DNA of 64,000 bases, from positions 205,988,978-206,052,977 of the forward strand of contig CP136066.1 in assembly GCA_032622095.1 (NCBI GenBank). The letters run 5' to 3'. The DNA is from Siphonodentalium dalli. Taxonomy: Eukaryota > Mollusca > Scaphopoda > Gadilida > Siphonodentaliidae. Below, in pieces: positions 23,091 through 33,735 of this stretch. The position numbers and the translations under genes are program-made. A model generated the notes under the pieces. It saw only the letters and a list, made by a program, of their open reading frames with translations. It was not told the DNA's origin and did not search any database. Numbering within the stretch: the first letter of the stretch is position 1; each line of letters starts with the position of its first letter.

Positions 23091-23140
23091 GTTTACTCGA
23101 GCGTCCACGACGTAAAATCACCATACCTAAATTCACTACA
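23091..23140 (+). repeat. Dispersed repeat Y, copy 1 (right part)
   Basis: 'agcgtccacgacgtaaaatc accatacc' continues the repeat left at 20466; the same wording follows directly in the uninterrupted copy at 28695-28742. The similarity stops after 'aaattcactaca' in both copies. Confidence 0.8.
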
Positions 23141-23365
23141 CACCACCCAGTTTTATTTTGAAAAGAATGAAAACACCTTGCTTGCCAAAATAAGTGGAGT
23201 GTACTATGACTATATGAGCCAAAACCCTGACGTCGCAAAAATAGGGTAACCGGGTTTTCCCCGATCATAGTTTGAACCAATGATCAGTTCTTCAGTACTA
23301 TAATCAGGTTACCGCTCTCTAACTATTGCTTTTTGAATTATAATTTACATATTATAGATTTAAGA

Positions 23366-24195
23366 GAGATACTGGCTTGGGTATTTCAAGCCTTTCGTTT
23401 TATACAGTTTGGTTTGGTGTTTCAAACCTTTTGACACTGTATAAATTGGTTTGGTGTTTCAAACCTTTTGGCACTCTATATAAATTGGTTTGGTGTTTCA
23501 AACCCTTTGACACTTTATATAACTTGAATTGGTTTGTGGTTCAAAACTTTTGGCACTGTATAAATTGGTTTGGTGTTTCAAACCTTAAAGGCACGTGCGG
23601 CCTTAATTGTCGAAAATATTCATATTTGTTCCAAACACCGTAAACAGAAAAACAGTAAAACGCATTAAGTTCCGTTCATATATACCATGACCATCGCGTA
23701 AACAGCATGTTATCATAAAGACCTACTATATTTCACCTAAGCAAGAGCCTGATTGTGTTACAGAAGACAGCACAATGCTACTGGCTAATCACACACAAAT
23801 GGCATAAACGCTCTTTATTAGTTCCATATCAGGTATTCACCAACAAAGAACGCTCTTTATGTTTACCATCATAATATAAACAAACACCAGAAAAGTAACT
23901 TTTTACGCTTTTGTTTACATAACAATGGTCAAACATATGACCATAACATACTGTTTATGCGATATTTCTTATTTGTATACGGACAAAGTCTATCTTCATT
24001 TTGATGTTCTTTCTGTTTGTGGCGGTTTTTGACGGGTGGAGATATTTTCACAGGATACCCACCGCCAAGGCCAACCGTATCTTTAAATATACTGTATCTT
24101 AGATAAACTACCGGCATGTATTCAACTGGCACCTGGTTTGAAATTTCAAACCTTTTGAGACTATGTACAATTTGGTTTGGTATTTCAAACCTTAA
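23366..24195. repeat. Minisatellite with 'ggtttggtgtttcaaacc' core, split by a TTAA element
   Basis: About five units of 40-44 bp (core 'ttggtttggtgtttcaaacc', itself an inverted repeat GGTTTG...CAAACC) run from about 23366 to 23584. Two diverged units follow the 502-bp insertion at about 24128-24192, so the insertion lies inside the array. The ORF over it (LVWCFKPF repeats) is repeat translation. Confidence 0.8.
23585..24086 (+). mobile_element. 502-bp TTAA element family C, copy 2
   Basis: TTAA at 23585-23588 and 24083-24086; the interior is almost base-for-base the reverse complement of 20979-21480, with identical length, implying recent activity of the family. Confidence 0.9.
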
Positions 24196-25166
24196 ATGTA
24201 CCGGTATACAACTGGCAAAGGTCAAATTTACATATTCATATCAAGGTACAAAATACATACATGTACATGTGTGCATGTTTGGATTAGCCCTACAAATTGG
24301 CACTCTATATTCCTCACATATTTTGAAAGTGTCGTCCCGACAGACATTTACTTTCATATTAACCGTCCCCATATATAAGTATTTTGGAATAATATAGACC
24401 TAATTAGAATTCACAAATTTTTATTAGCGATTTAGTAATTGAACATTTTGTACATGCACCCTTTAATGCTGGTTCAGTTGTTTGAACCTATTTCATTAGA
24501 AGGATCATTGTGCAAAATATTGTGCGGTCACCATGATTCTGTTGATCCAGGTTTGGTGATTCAAGTCTTTTAAATCAACTGATGTACCACTAGACACTGG
24601 ATTGGTGACCAATCCTTCTACGTCAGTGGCGATTGAGTCATTCTTTAATCGACTCATTGGATTGTTTTTCTTCTCCCATTTAAAGGGAACATCCATTCAT
24701 ACTGAAATAGATAACACATATATCTGGTATCACTGTTATGTGTGATGAGTTAACTCGAATATGGTAAATTGGTAGCCATACTAAATTATTTCATCTCTTT
24801 TGTTTTATAGCATGGGAAATAATGGCATGCATCACTAGTTTAATGTGAATGGATCTGAATTTTATTCACTTTTGGTTTAATCTGAAATGAGGATTCCAGT
24901 CATTAAGTCAGTCTTTAATTGACTATTTATTCCTCCAATTTAAAGTGACATTCATTCATCACATTTAGATTTATCATCATGCTGATCAGCAAATTGACTG
25001 ATCTTTTCATTTGAACTGTCATACCATGGCAACGTGTCAGAGTTCTTGTTTGTGAAGCTGTTAACAGAACTTTGAGCTTCTGATTGATATATTGTCAATT
25101 TGTGGGACATTATTGGTACCATGACCAAATGTTTCAGTTAAGTTTTGGATTTCCATTGACAGGCAT
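24196..25166. other. No gene seen
   Basis: AT-rich; some isolated phrases resembling the 'caggtttggtgattcaagtc' minisatellite core at about 24550. No coding support. Confidence 0.35.
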
Positions 25167-25574
25167 TTATCTACCTTCTGAATTTATAATTTTAACATCT
25201 GACAGATAGCCATGACTCATTTCATTTGTGTGGGCTTTATTTTGGATCATTCCACTTATTCTATTATTGTGGAATATTTCACATATTTGCTCCAGATTAC
25301 CTCTGCCATTGTCTGGTTTTGTTATGTCTGGTTCTTTCAGACTTATTTTATCACATGTCATTGCGGTAAGACTGGTTGCTTCATTTTCATGAGCACCAAG
25401 TTTACCACTTTTAGTTGGATATATGATTTCGATTTCCTCAATATCCTCATTGAGGACTGTTTCTGACACATCAGTTAAAATATCAAAAGATTCCCATATT
25501 TCTGAACATTCTGAATATGAACAGAGTTTGTCAGATATTGTAGTATCACTGTTATCCGACTTTTGGTGGGAAAC

Positions 25575-25950
25575 ACATGACTCATCTAAGCTTTCTGAAT
25601 GTACATGCTGTGGAGAATTTCTGGTTAAAGTCTCTCCACTTTTTGAGTATAAATCATATAAGCTACCTTTATTTGTATGTTGTGGAGAATATCTGGTTAG
25701 AATCTCTCCACTTTTTGTGTATAGCTCATCAAGGCTCCCTTGATTGGTATGTTGTGGAGAATTTCTGGTTTGAGTCTCCACTTTTTGAGTATAAATCAGT
25801 TAAGCTACCTTTATTTGTATGTTGTGGAGAATACTTGATCAGTGGCTTTCCACTTTTGGAGTATAACTCACCAAGGCTCCCTTGATTGGTATGTTGTGGA
25901 GAATGTCTGGTTTAAGTCTCTCCACTTTTTATGTCAATATTTGGGATTTC
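25575..25950 (-). repeat. 72-bp tandem repeat (24-residue coding repeat)
   Basis: The landmark 'tgttgtggagaat' occurs at 25606, 25678, 25750, 25820 and 25892, i.e. steps of 72, 72, 70 and 72 bp. The 70-bp step breaks the frame; the others keep it. Confidence 0.88.
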
Positions 25951-26839
25951 ACCACCAATGGTACCTTTAGAGTTATTATTTACTATCCAATCAATTGGAA
26001 ATGGTTGATGTTGTTCATTTCCTAGAATTTGAGGTTTTGTCTCATTAATAGGATCACTCCTAGAACAACTTTATTATCATCAAATTCTGTCTGAGTAATG
26101 TCAGACTTTTGCATCATTTTTTTCCATTTCATACATTATAGCAGTTGATGTCATGATTGCATTTTTCATGGAACATGTCTTAAATATTTTGAGAGCATAT
26201 TCAGACAAACATTGTTGAAGAGTGGCAATTCTTTCAATTTCACTTAGGTTTTCCTGATTGGCAAAATGACAGAATCTTATTTGATATGTTGGCCAATCTT
26301 CTTCGTGATTTTTAAGTCAATGTGCTTTTTGAATGGAATGATGGTTAGCACTTAAAGTCATAGATATGTCATTCAACTTCATTTCAGACGATATCTGCTG
26401 ATTTGGAATAAATGTTTGATAATTATTTATGTTTTCAGCAGGTGTATTTGATAAAGATGAGGTTTGTATAACTGATACAGGCTGGATGATATTTTGAACT
26501 TTATTATCCAAAGTATCATTCACAGCTGAATAATTAGGTTGGGACCAGGTAGGCGAAATCACCAGTTGTGGCTCTTTTGGTAAAGCATTTGTTTGTGGAA
26601 TGTTATTTTCAGTGTTAAGTTCCTGGTGACTGCTCTGAAGAACAGAAGTGCCACAGAATGCTAACACATTTTGATTATGAATTTCAGTAGATGACTTTGG
26701 CATCAACGAATTGTAATATGTGACATTAAGAATATTATTACTTGACACACTGCATTGTGAGTATGTTTGTAATTTAAAAGTATGGTTATTAAAACTATAC
26801 ACCTGTGTGGGATTTGCACCAATAGTTTCACCTTGAACA

Positions 26840-27165
26840 CATTGCTGAGCATAGAGATGTTTAGTTTGGTTATTCCAACTTTTTTATTCCAATTGCTGAG
26901 CATAGAGATGCTTAGTTTGGTTATTCAAACTTTTTGATTCCAATTGCCGAGTATAGAGATGTTTATATATAGTTTGGTTGTTCAAACTTTTTGATTCCAA
27001 TTGCTGAGCATAGAGATTAGTTTGGTTATTCAAACTTTTTGATTCCAATTGCAGAGCATAGGGATGTTTAGTTTGGTTATTCAAACTTTTTGATTCCAAT
27101 TGCTGATCATAGAGATTAGTTTGGTTATTCAAACTTTTTGATTCCAAATACTGATGTATTGGGTA
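26840..27165 (-). repeat. 48-57-bp tandem repeat encoding LESKSLNNQT units
   Basis: Six consecutive units; the five whose lengths can be read in the open frame are 16, 17, 16, 19 and 17 codons. Length differences are therefore multiples of three. Confidence 0.88.
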
Positions 27166-27243
27166 CTGTTTGTGTGCATTTATATCTGATAGACCATAAA
27201 TAACATAACAGTTGCTATTGCAACTCACTGGTAATATAGACAT

Positions 27244-28248
27244 TGTAGACTATGTATTGTTTGCATGTGTTTGGACATGTGGTATAGTGAACTTGCATTC
27301 ACCTTTTATTTACAGTCCTTATAGTTCATGCAGACCATTAGTCTGATTTAATTTGTATGTATTTTGATAACTTCCACACCTACTCCCTCTTTAATATGGC
27401 AAAGATTGTGGAATAGCTGTACTCAAAAATGTTACAGAACATAGGAATATGTTAATATTGGCATATAAATACATGTAACAAATGCCCTGAAGTGGTATTT
27501 TACTTCCTATGAGCTTGGTGTTACTTTTAAATGGGTGTTGTTGGCATTTATTAGAACATTAACATAAATGCAACATTTAAATTGAAACATTTTAAAATGT
27601 TGGTATGCAATAAGGACAAACATGGCAAAATTGGATGTCAAAATCTGGATTGGCATACAAAAATGGATAATAGGCATTGTATATGAAAAACTTTATGGCA
27701 TAAATGGCAATCTCAGAGCAAAAATTATCAATTATTTGAAAAAATAGCACAAATGAACATTTTATCAGGCAAAAATAATTTATGCAATGTAAACAGGAGC
27801 AATTACATCAAAACAGGACAAAATATAGAATAATTAAACAATTGACAGCAAAATATATCAAAATTTTGGCAAAAATTTACAGAAATGTAGCAAATTATCA
27901 AAAATGGACAATATACTCAAAAATTGGCAATTAATTATATAGTAAGTTAATCAGGTGAATCAATAATAGCAATATTATTATAATGGGCAATATCAATGCA
28001 AAATTGGACAAAAATATGGATATTTATCAAAAATATACGAAAAATCTATCAAAAATGGAATTTAATGCAATATATGGAATTAATTTGACATGGAATATAA
28101 ATTAATTGGCAATATTAGTAATCAATACATTTTATAGCAAAAATTGCAAAAAACGGACAAATATTTATTTTTGGACAAAAATGGCAAACAAACATGATCA
28201 CAAAAATGAAATATATGGTTGTCACTAGTTTTAATTAACACCGCAGCC
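27244..28248. other. AT-rich, no gene seen
   Basis: Low-complexity A-rich sequence where phrases like 'caaaaatgg' and 'ggcaaaaat' recur without a clear period. It begins just upstream of the 27243 start codon. Confidence 0.4.
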
Positions 28249-28292
28249 AACAATTCAACTTGACGCTGTTTTTAGCGTCTTTTGAAGTTGAA
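28249..28292. repeat. Short inverted repeat
   Basis: caattcaacttgacgc and its near-complement ...gcgtcttttgaagttgaattg can form a hairpin of about 16 bp stem. Confidence 0.5.
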
Positions 28293-28367
28293 TTGCGCGC
28301 CACGTGAGTTGGCAAAAATGGCCACCCCGCCGTTCGTTTTGAAGCGAATACGCCATTTGTATAAAGT

Positions 28368-28742
28368 TGGGAATGGTTTTTATATACATTACTACAATGA
28401 ATATTATAGAACAATCTTTATGTACTCACACAAATACATTATCAGGAACATGTGCATATCATTTAAAACGTATCATCATCAATCAGTGTTTATCGAGTTC
28501 AAGAGTTACTTTTTAGTTCATCTGGTTCTTGTCGTGGTTCGAGTGTTTCTGTTCTTCGTCTGGGATTCTCGCCCACGTTTCCTGGAATTGGCCGAATCGT
28601 ATTCGTTCCCGATGCTATGATTGGCTCTCCCACAGTGGTTTACTGGGGTCAAATGTGACGCATTTTGACCGCCTTCAGACGAGTTCATTCAGTGTTTACT
28701 TTAGCGTCCACGACGTAAAATTACCATACCCAAATTCACTAC
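28368..28742 (+). repeat. Dispersed repeat Y, copy 2 (uninterrupted)
   Basis: Matches 20148-20466 plus 23091-23140. It runs straight through 'cattcagtgtttactttagc', where copy 1 holds a 2.6-kb retrotransposon, and so serves as the empty site. Confidence 0.85.
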
Positions 28743-30104
28743 AATGTGCATTGTGCCAAAAGTGACAAACTACATGAACCCATCTCACCAGAAGTAGTGC
28801 AAAGTTCCAAAATTAGGCTGACATATATCTCAGAAGAGATTTGTTACAAATCGTCATGTACACATGTGCATATTGATGAAAGTTTCGACTGAAGATCTTT
28901 GATCGGAATGCATTCAATGTAGTACCAGAGGTGAACATTTATCTGAAGAGATGAAACTTTACCGTCCCGAGTTAGCCAGAAGTGGCTTGATGGTTGTGCA
29001 TGTGAACATCTGTGAGCGGTATTACCATGACACATTAGCAAACGTGTTCAAAGCCTGGCAACCACTCAGCACTTTATTTGGTGAGAGTGATCCCTCGGTC
29101 GCAGGTTTATAAAGTACACAGTGTGGTATCAACCGACATGTTGTATTGTATATATGGTATCAACCGATATGTCTTTAAATGTCTGGTCGTTTTCTTTGTG
29201 GCGCTTCTGGGGTCGCAATAAATAAAACTGCATTATATCATACCTATAAATTGCTTCCTTTTCTCAGAAAATTCATTCGGAATTGACAAAGTTTGTTTTT
29301 AACTGATTGCAATTACTTGCATAATACTCTTTATAGTTGTCATATTTGGTCAATCAAATGGGTAACGCTCTTTATTATCACTGAATATGGAACAACTTAT
29401 TTTGTGTCGCTGCAGTTCTTTTCTCGAGTAAAATATAGTTCGACACGGCTCATTGAAAGCGACGGATACAATAGGTCGGTAAATACACGAAATATTGATA
29501 TACCGGCAAGGGAGACTGGGGAGAACTGGGACAGGGGTGAACTGGGATAGTGGGCGTGGCTTGGAATTGCTATGACAAATCGAACTGATATTTCATGCAC
29601 CATGATGTATGCTCATACAAAATTGATATTTCCAGTTGCTCAAAGTTTTTATTAGAGTCAAATTTAATTGCATGCGAAATAAGACATCAAAATCAACTGT
29701 TTAGACAGACGCTTTGATTTTAGTAACATGTAGGTTATTGAAAGCATAAATATAAGACATATAACTTCAACATATCAGTTACTCCGCAAAACTATATTAG
29801 TTAATGACAAAATAATTACTTTATTCCAATTGCTACTGCTTATTCTTGAATTAAGATTGATATGCACGTTTGATGTTGTGGGGATAACTGGGACATTCTC
29901 AGTTTGTCAACATGTGAATCGGGGACGACATGGGTGTTGGGGTATCACATTCCCAACTTTGGTCATAGTTTTCAATAGTTGTAGATTTCTTACTGATACA
30001 AGATATTAAGCTGGAAATATCAGACCAAAGAGAAGTTGAATTATTTTAGTAGTGTCATTTGCAACCAGTTTAATAGTTGTACACTTTTCATTAGCCGCAC
30101 ATGT
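28743..30104. other. No gene seen
   Basis: Only short unsupported ORFs. One 'aacgctctttat' motif lies at 29363 with a related 'atactctttat' about 40 bp before it. Confidence 0.35.
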
Positions 30105-30869
30105 TAAGCCCCGGTTCCATATTCCCGATTTTCTGTCCCGAATTAGTATATTCGGCACCAATTCGGGACCAGACCAAATCGGCAGCATTCGAGATAATTC
30201 TGGACGAGTTTTATTCCAAAAAGCCGCCGAAATGATGCCGAATTATGACAAAATTTAATCGTCCCGAACATTGCCGAGTATTCCAGAATGCTTCCGAATT
30301 TCTTCCCGAATGATCAAGAATTATCCCGAACTGATACCGAAATTTCGTGCGAGTGGCTGCCGAATTGCCCAGATTACTACCGACTTACACCGAATTGTCG
30401 CCGAATAACCCGAATCAATGCCGAACTGGTACCGAATTGATGCCGAATAAATACCGAATTGGTATTCAATTGCTGCCGAATGTCCCGAATCGATGCCGAA
30501 TTTTGCAGATACACCGGATCTCAGTATAAAAGCAGCCACGCGTGGCGAATTCTGGAATAACATGCCGAATACTGCCGACTACTCCAGAATATCCACCCGA
30601 ATACTGCCGATTACTCCCGAATAGGTGCCGAATTGCTCCCGATGATTGACAATTCGGGAGCGATTCGGCTTGGTTCCCGATAGTTTTGAACATTTCAAAA
30701 CTGTCGGGAGCGAGTGCCGAATCGACCCCGATAGCACCGATATCCCCGATCATGTTCGGGGGTAAAAATTCACTGTCCCGACTTGTCCCGAACTTACTCC
30801 ACGATTTTTGCAAAATTATGATTCGGGAGTCATTCGGGATGGGAAATCGGGGATATGGAACCGGGCTTA
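30105..30869. mobile_element. TIR element filled with CCGAAT-type short repeats
   Basis: Inverted termini of about 26 bp with a one-base indel: left AAGCCCCGGTTCCATATTCC and right ending GGATATGGAACCGGGCTT. The interior is a degenerate short tandem repeat of the phrase 'ccgaatt(g/a)' with 'cccgaat' spaced roughly every 12-15 bp. The ORFs inside (FGIDSGYSATIR-like) are repeat translations. Target duplication is unclear: the left flank is gTTA and the right flank continues TTAC. Confidence 0.7.
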
Positions 30870-32492
30870 CTGTTGCAGCTGGAAGCCTTTCAAAAAGTTG
30901 GGCGAGCTCGCTCTTCCAGATTTTCTACAACATCCCACTTCAAATAAAAGTTTTATTCGATGTTAAATATTGCCTTCTAATTTAATGTAAATGCCCGATT
31001 TCCATGAGCCTACTAATTAGTTTAGCATGGAAATTAAACTCGCATAATATTTCTAAATTTATTTTTTTAATCATTTAATTATATAACCATTGATTTAGCA
31101 GCCATCATTGGTATATCACTTGTTATAAGGGCAAGCCCAGTTCCAGATCAAGTTTGTTGATTGGCAGGATATAATTAGCATGGTCAATAAGTCTTCTGTA
31201 TGTGTATATATTTATGCCACGTGGTGTCTGTTAGATATTCCACAAAAAAGCCAACTCATTTCGGAATTTAATTTGTCATGTACAATACAGTGTACTTGAG
31301 TAACTATTAGTCACTAATGGTTAACTCGATCCCAGCTTATTTATAGTTTGGCACAAATGTTCCCTGATGTTCTTTGGAGACGTTTAGAACACCAACATGC
31401 TGCGGTCTTCATCAACATGTTCCGACATGGATGTGCTCGATAATGTGTAATTGAAGGCGGCTATTCTTACTTTTTTTCTTCTCAGGAAAAAATTCTTCAC
31501 CAAAAGTTCCGGCATTTTGCTGATCGTTGTATGTGGGTGCACAACCACAAAATACAAGTCAATTTCAAGTTTGGGGGTCGACCAACCTGTCCGCCCTTTT
31601 GGTCTTTTTTTTAATTGTATTGGTTCTTGGCAGGTAAATCCAAGTTATGGATTTTTTCGGAAATGTAATTTGAAACAAGCCAACGGGCGTATTGTGCCAC
31701 CATGCCGATGTACTTGTTGTCACGGTTAATTTGCATTGAAAACCTAGACATTATAGTCTTGAAGATTGTCTTCCATTTTGACTAGCAAGTACATGCGGTT
31801 CACATGGGGAATGTTAAGGTAAATAACTCAATTTGTTGCACTAATATCTAAAATTAACTATAAGTGAATGATAATTTATTGATGGTGTCTGATAGCACTA
31901 ATGGTTGGGTGTTAATTACTGGTTACTAATATCAGTAATGGTGTGCTCATAATTTAAATTAAATAACTGCCTTACCTCAGAGTAACTTAGTCATGTGTCA
32001 TTAAACCATTTCTCTAATTTTGCTGACTGTTCACATGTGGGTACGTTTACATTGGTGTAGATCTATGTACAGAAATGTGTAATGTCTTGTGTCACGGATT
32101 ACTGTGATCTTAGCATGATTACTGGTAGTGAACGAGCGCTCGTCAGTACTCTGGCAACGGATAATGCACTACAAGTTCTCGTCAGTTTAGGCCAGGCAAA
32201 ATAAAAATGAATCCACTCATCAAACAAATACGATTTGATCTATGCCTCACATGGACGTATTATATTGGGTATCCGTGGGGTGGGGAGTCCACATTGGAAT
32301 GTCAAATTGCACACTCTCCTTTAACCAGACCAATCCCACGAGCTTGCATAATTCCATTTGCACCATCCCCTTTAGCTTTTGCTGCACCGGGGGAACCAGA
32401 ACCATGGTCAGCCCGGGTGAGAATTTTGAAATATGAACATCGCAAAATCCTAGTATCTAGATTGGCCTCCAGCTTCCAAGTGTTGGAATTTC
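30870..32492. other. No gene seen
   Basis: AT-rich with scattered short ORFs; none resembles a known family. Confidence 0.35.
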
Positions 32493-33236
32493 CAACCAGA
32501 TACTCCTCTATAATTTATAACCAGATACCCCTATATAATTTATAACCAGATACCCCTCTATAATTTATAACCAGATACTCCTCTATAATTTATAACCAGA
32601 TACCCCTCTATAATTTATAACCAGATACCCTCTATAATTTATAACCAGATACCCCTCTATAATTTATAACCAGATACCCCTCTATAATTTATAACCAGAC
32701 ACTCCTCTATAATTTATAACCAGATACCCCTCTATAATTTATAACCAGATACCCCTCTATAATTTATAACCAGACACTCCTCTATAATTTATAACCAGAT
32801 ACTCCTCTATAATTTATAACCAGATACCCCTCTATAATTTATAACCAGATACCCCTCTATAATTTATAACCAGATACTCTATAATTTATAACCAGATACC
32901 CCTCTATAATTTATAACCAGATACCCCTCTATAATTTATAACCAGATACCCCTCTATAATTTATAACAAGACACTCCTCTATAATTTATAACCAGATACC
33001 CCTCTATAATTTATAACCAGATACCCCTCTATAATTTATAACCAGATACTCCTCTATAATTTATAACCAGATACCCCTCTATAATTTATAACCAGATACC
33101 CCTCTATAATTTATAACCAGATACCCCTCTATAATTTATAACCAGATACCCCTCGATAATTTATAACCAGATACGCCTCTATAATTTATAACCAGATACC
33201 CCTCTATAATTTATAACCAGATACTCCTCTATAATT
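32493..33236. repeat. 25-bp minisatellite, about 30 copies
   Basis: Consensus unit 'ccagatacccctctataatttataa'. Units differ by single bases (acccct, actcct, acgcct) and a few have short deletions. The array is direct and has no unique spacers. Confidence 0.95.
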
Positions 33237-33424
33237 TCGACAAACTATACATGAGCATTGCCCATGGATAAAGAAACACGACGTGAAATTTCAAAATTTT
33301 ACTCTGCGTTTCCTTGCTTCTTGTTGCGAACCGAGTTTCTGAATTCGGATTCAGAATTATGCAAAATCGTCCCAGATGTTTGCTCGGCCATATACCAAGT
33401 ACTAAATGTGATCAAATTCGCGAA

Positions 33425-33735
33425 CCGGGGCCTCGGTGGCTCAATCGGTTAGGGGTACAACTCCAAGCCGTTTCGCCCTCCAGCGCTGGCGATTAGGGTT
33501 CAAATCCACATGTTTCCATCGTGGACTTTGTAACTCGAAATCGTTATCTGGTGGAGTTACCAGTTACTCGCCGATGGCCGGTGGTTTGCCGCACATGGTT
33601 GACGAGTTTATCAGCCATTGAAATCACTGTTAGCTTAGTCGCAAGTGTGCGGATTTCCTCCACCACTAAAACTGACAATGTCGTGATATGGCCTTAGTGG
33701 CTAAAGCGACAATAAACCCCAATCAATCAATCATT
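33425..33735 (+). mobile_element. tRNA-derived SINE
   Basis: The head has RNA polymerase III promoter-like boxes: box A-like 'tggctcaatcggttagg' at about 33437 and box B-like 'gggttcaaatcc' at about 33496. A ~200-bp body follows ('ggagttaccagttactcgcc', 'cctccaccactaaaactgac', 'ccttagtggctaaagcgaca'). It ends in 'aaacccc' and the simple tail aatcaatcaatca at about 33718-33733. Known: this architecture (tRNA head, body, short-repeat tail) defines tRNA SINEs. No matching LINE 3' end was identified here. Confidence 0.8.

Larger units (their letters stand above)
25167..27243 (-). pseudogene. Broken coding region with two in-frame tandem repeat domains, unknown function
   Basis: Reading the minus strand from an ATG at 27243: MSILPVSCNSNCYVIYG, then six 16-19-residue repeats of type LESKSLNNQTKHLYAQQ. 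The last has TCA changed to TAA (near 26884). The same frame goes on as a Ser/Asn/Gln/Thr-rich segment to 26317. A further open piece near 26110-26300 reads WPTYQIRFCHFANQENLSEI and EYALKIFKTCSMKNA. After more frame breaks comes a second array of 24-residue repeats (SGETLTRNSPQHTNQGSLDE and relatives, 25580-25950), then an acidic Ser-rich tail ending at 25167. No family is recognised. The organisation suggests one long low-complexity protein, perhaps a mobile-element gag-like or host repeat protein, now disrupted by at least one stop and several frameshifts. Confidence 0.5.

Noticed and set aside
22093-23161. Plus-strand ORFs overlapping the retrotransposon
   Set aside because: Antisense to a clear minus-strand reverse transcriptase.
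32493-33236. Possible CRISPR array
   Set aside because: Units of 25 bp are directly adjacent with no unique spacers, and the DNA is eukaryotic; it is a minisatellite.
33425-33510. A tRNA gene
   Set aside because: Box A and B are present, but the sequence continues into a SINE body and tail and no cloverleaf with matching acceptor stem was evident.
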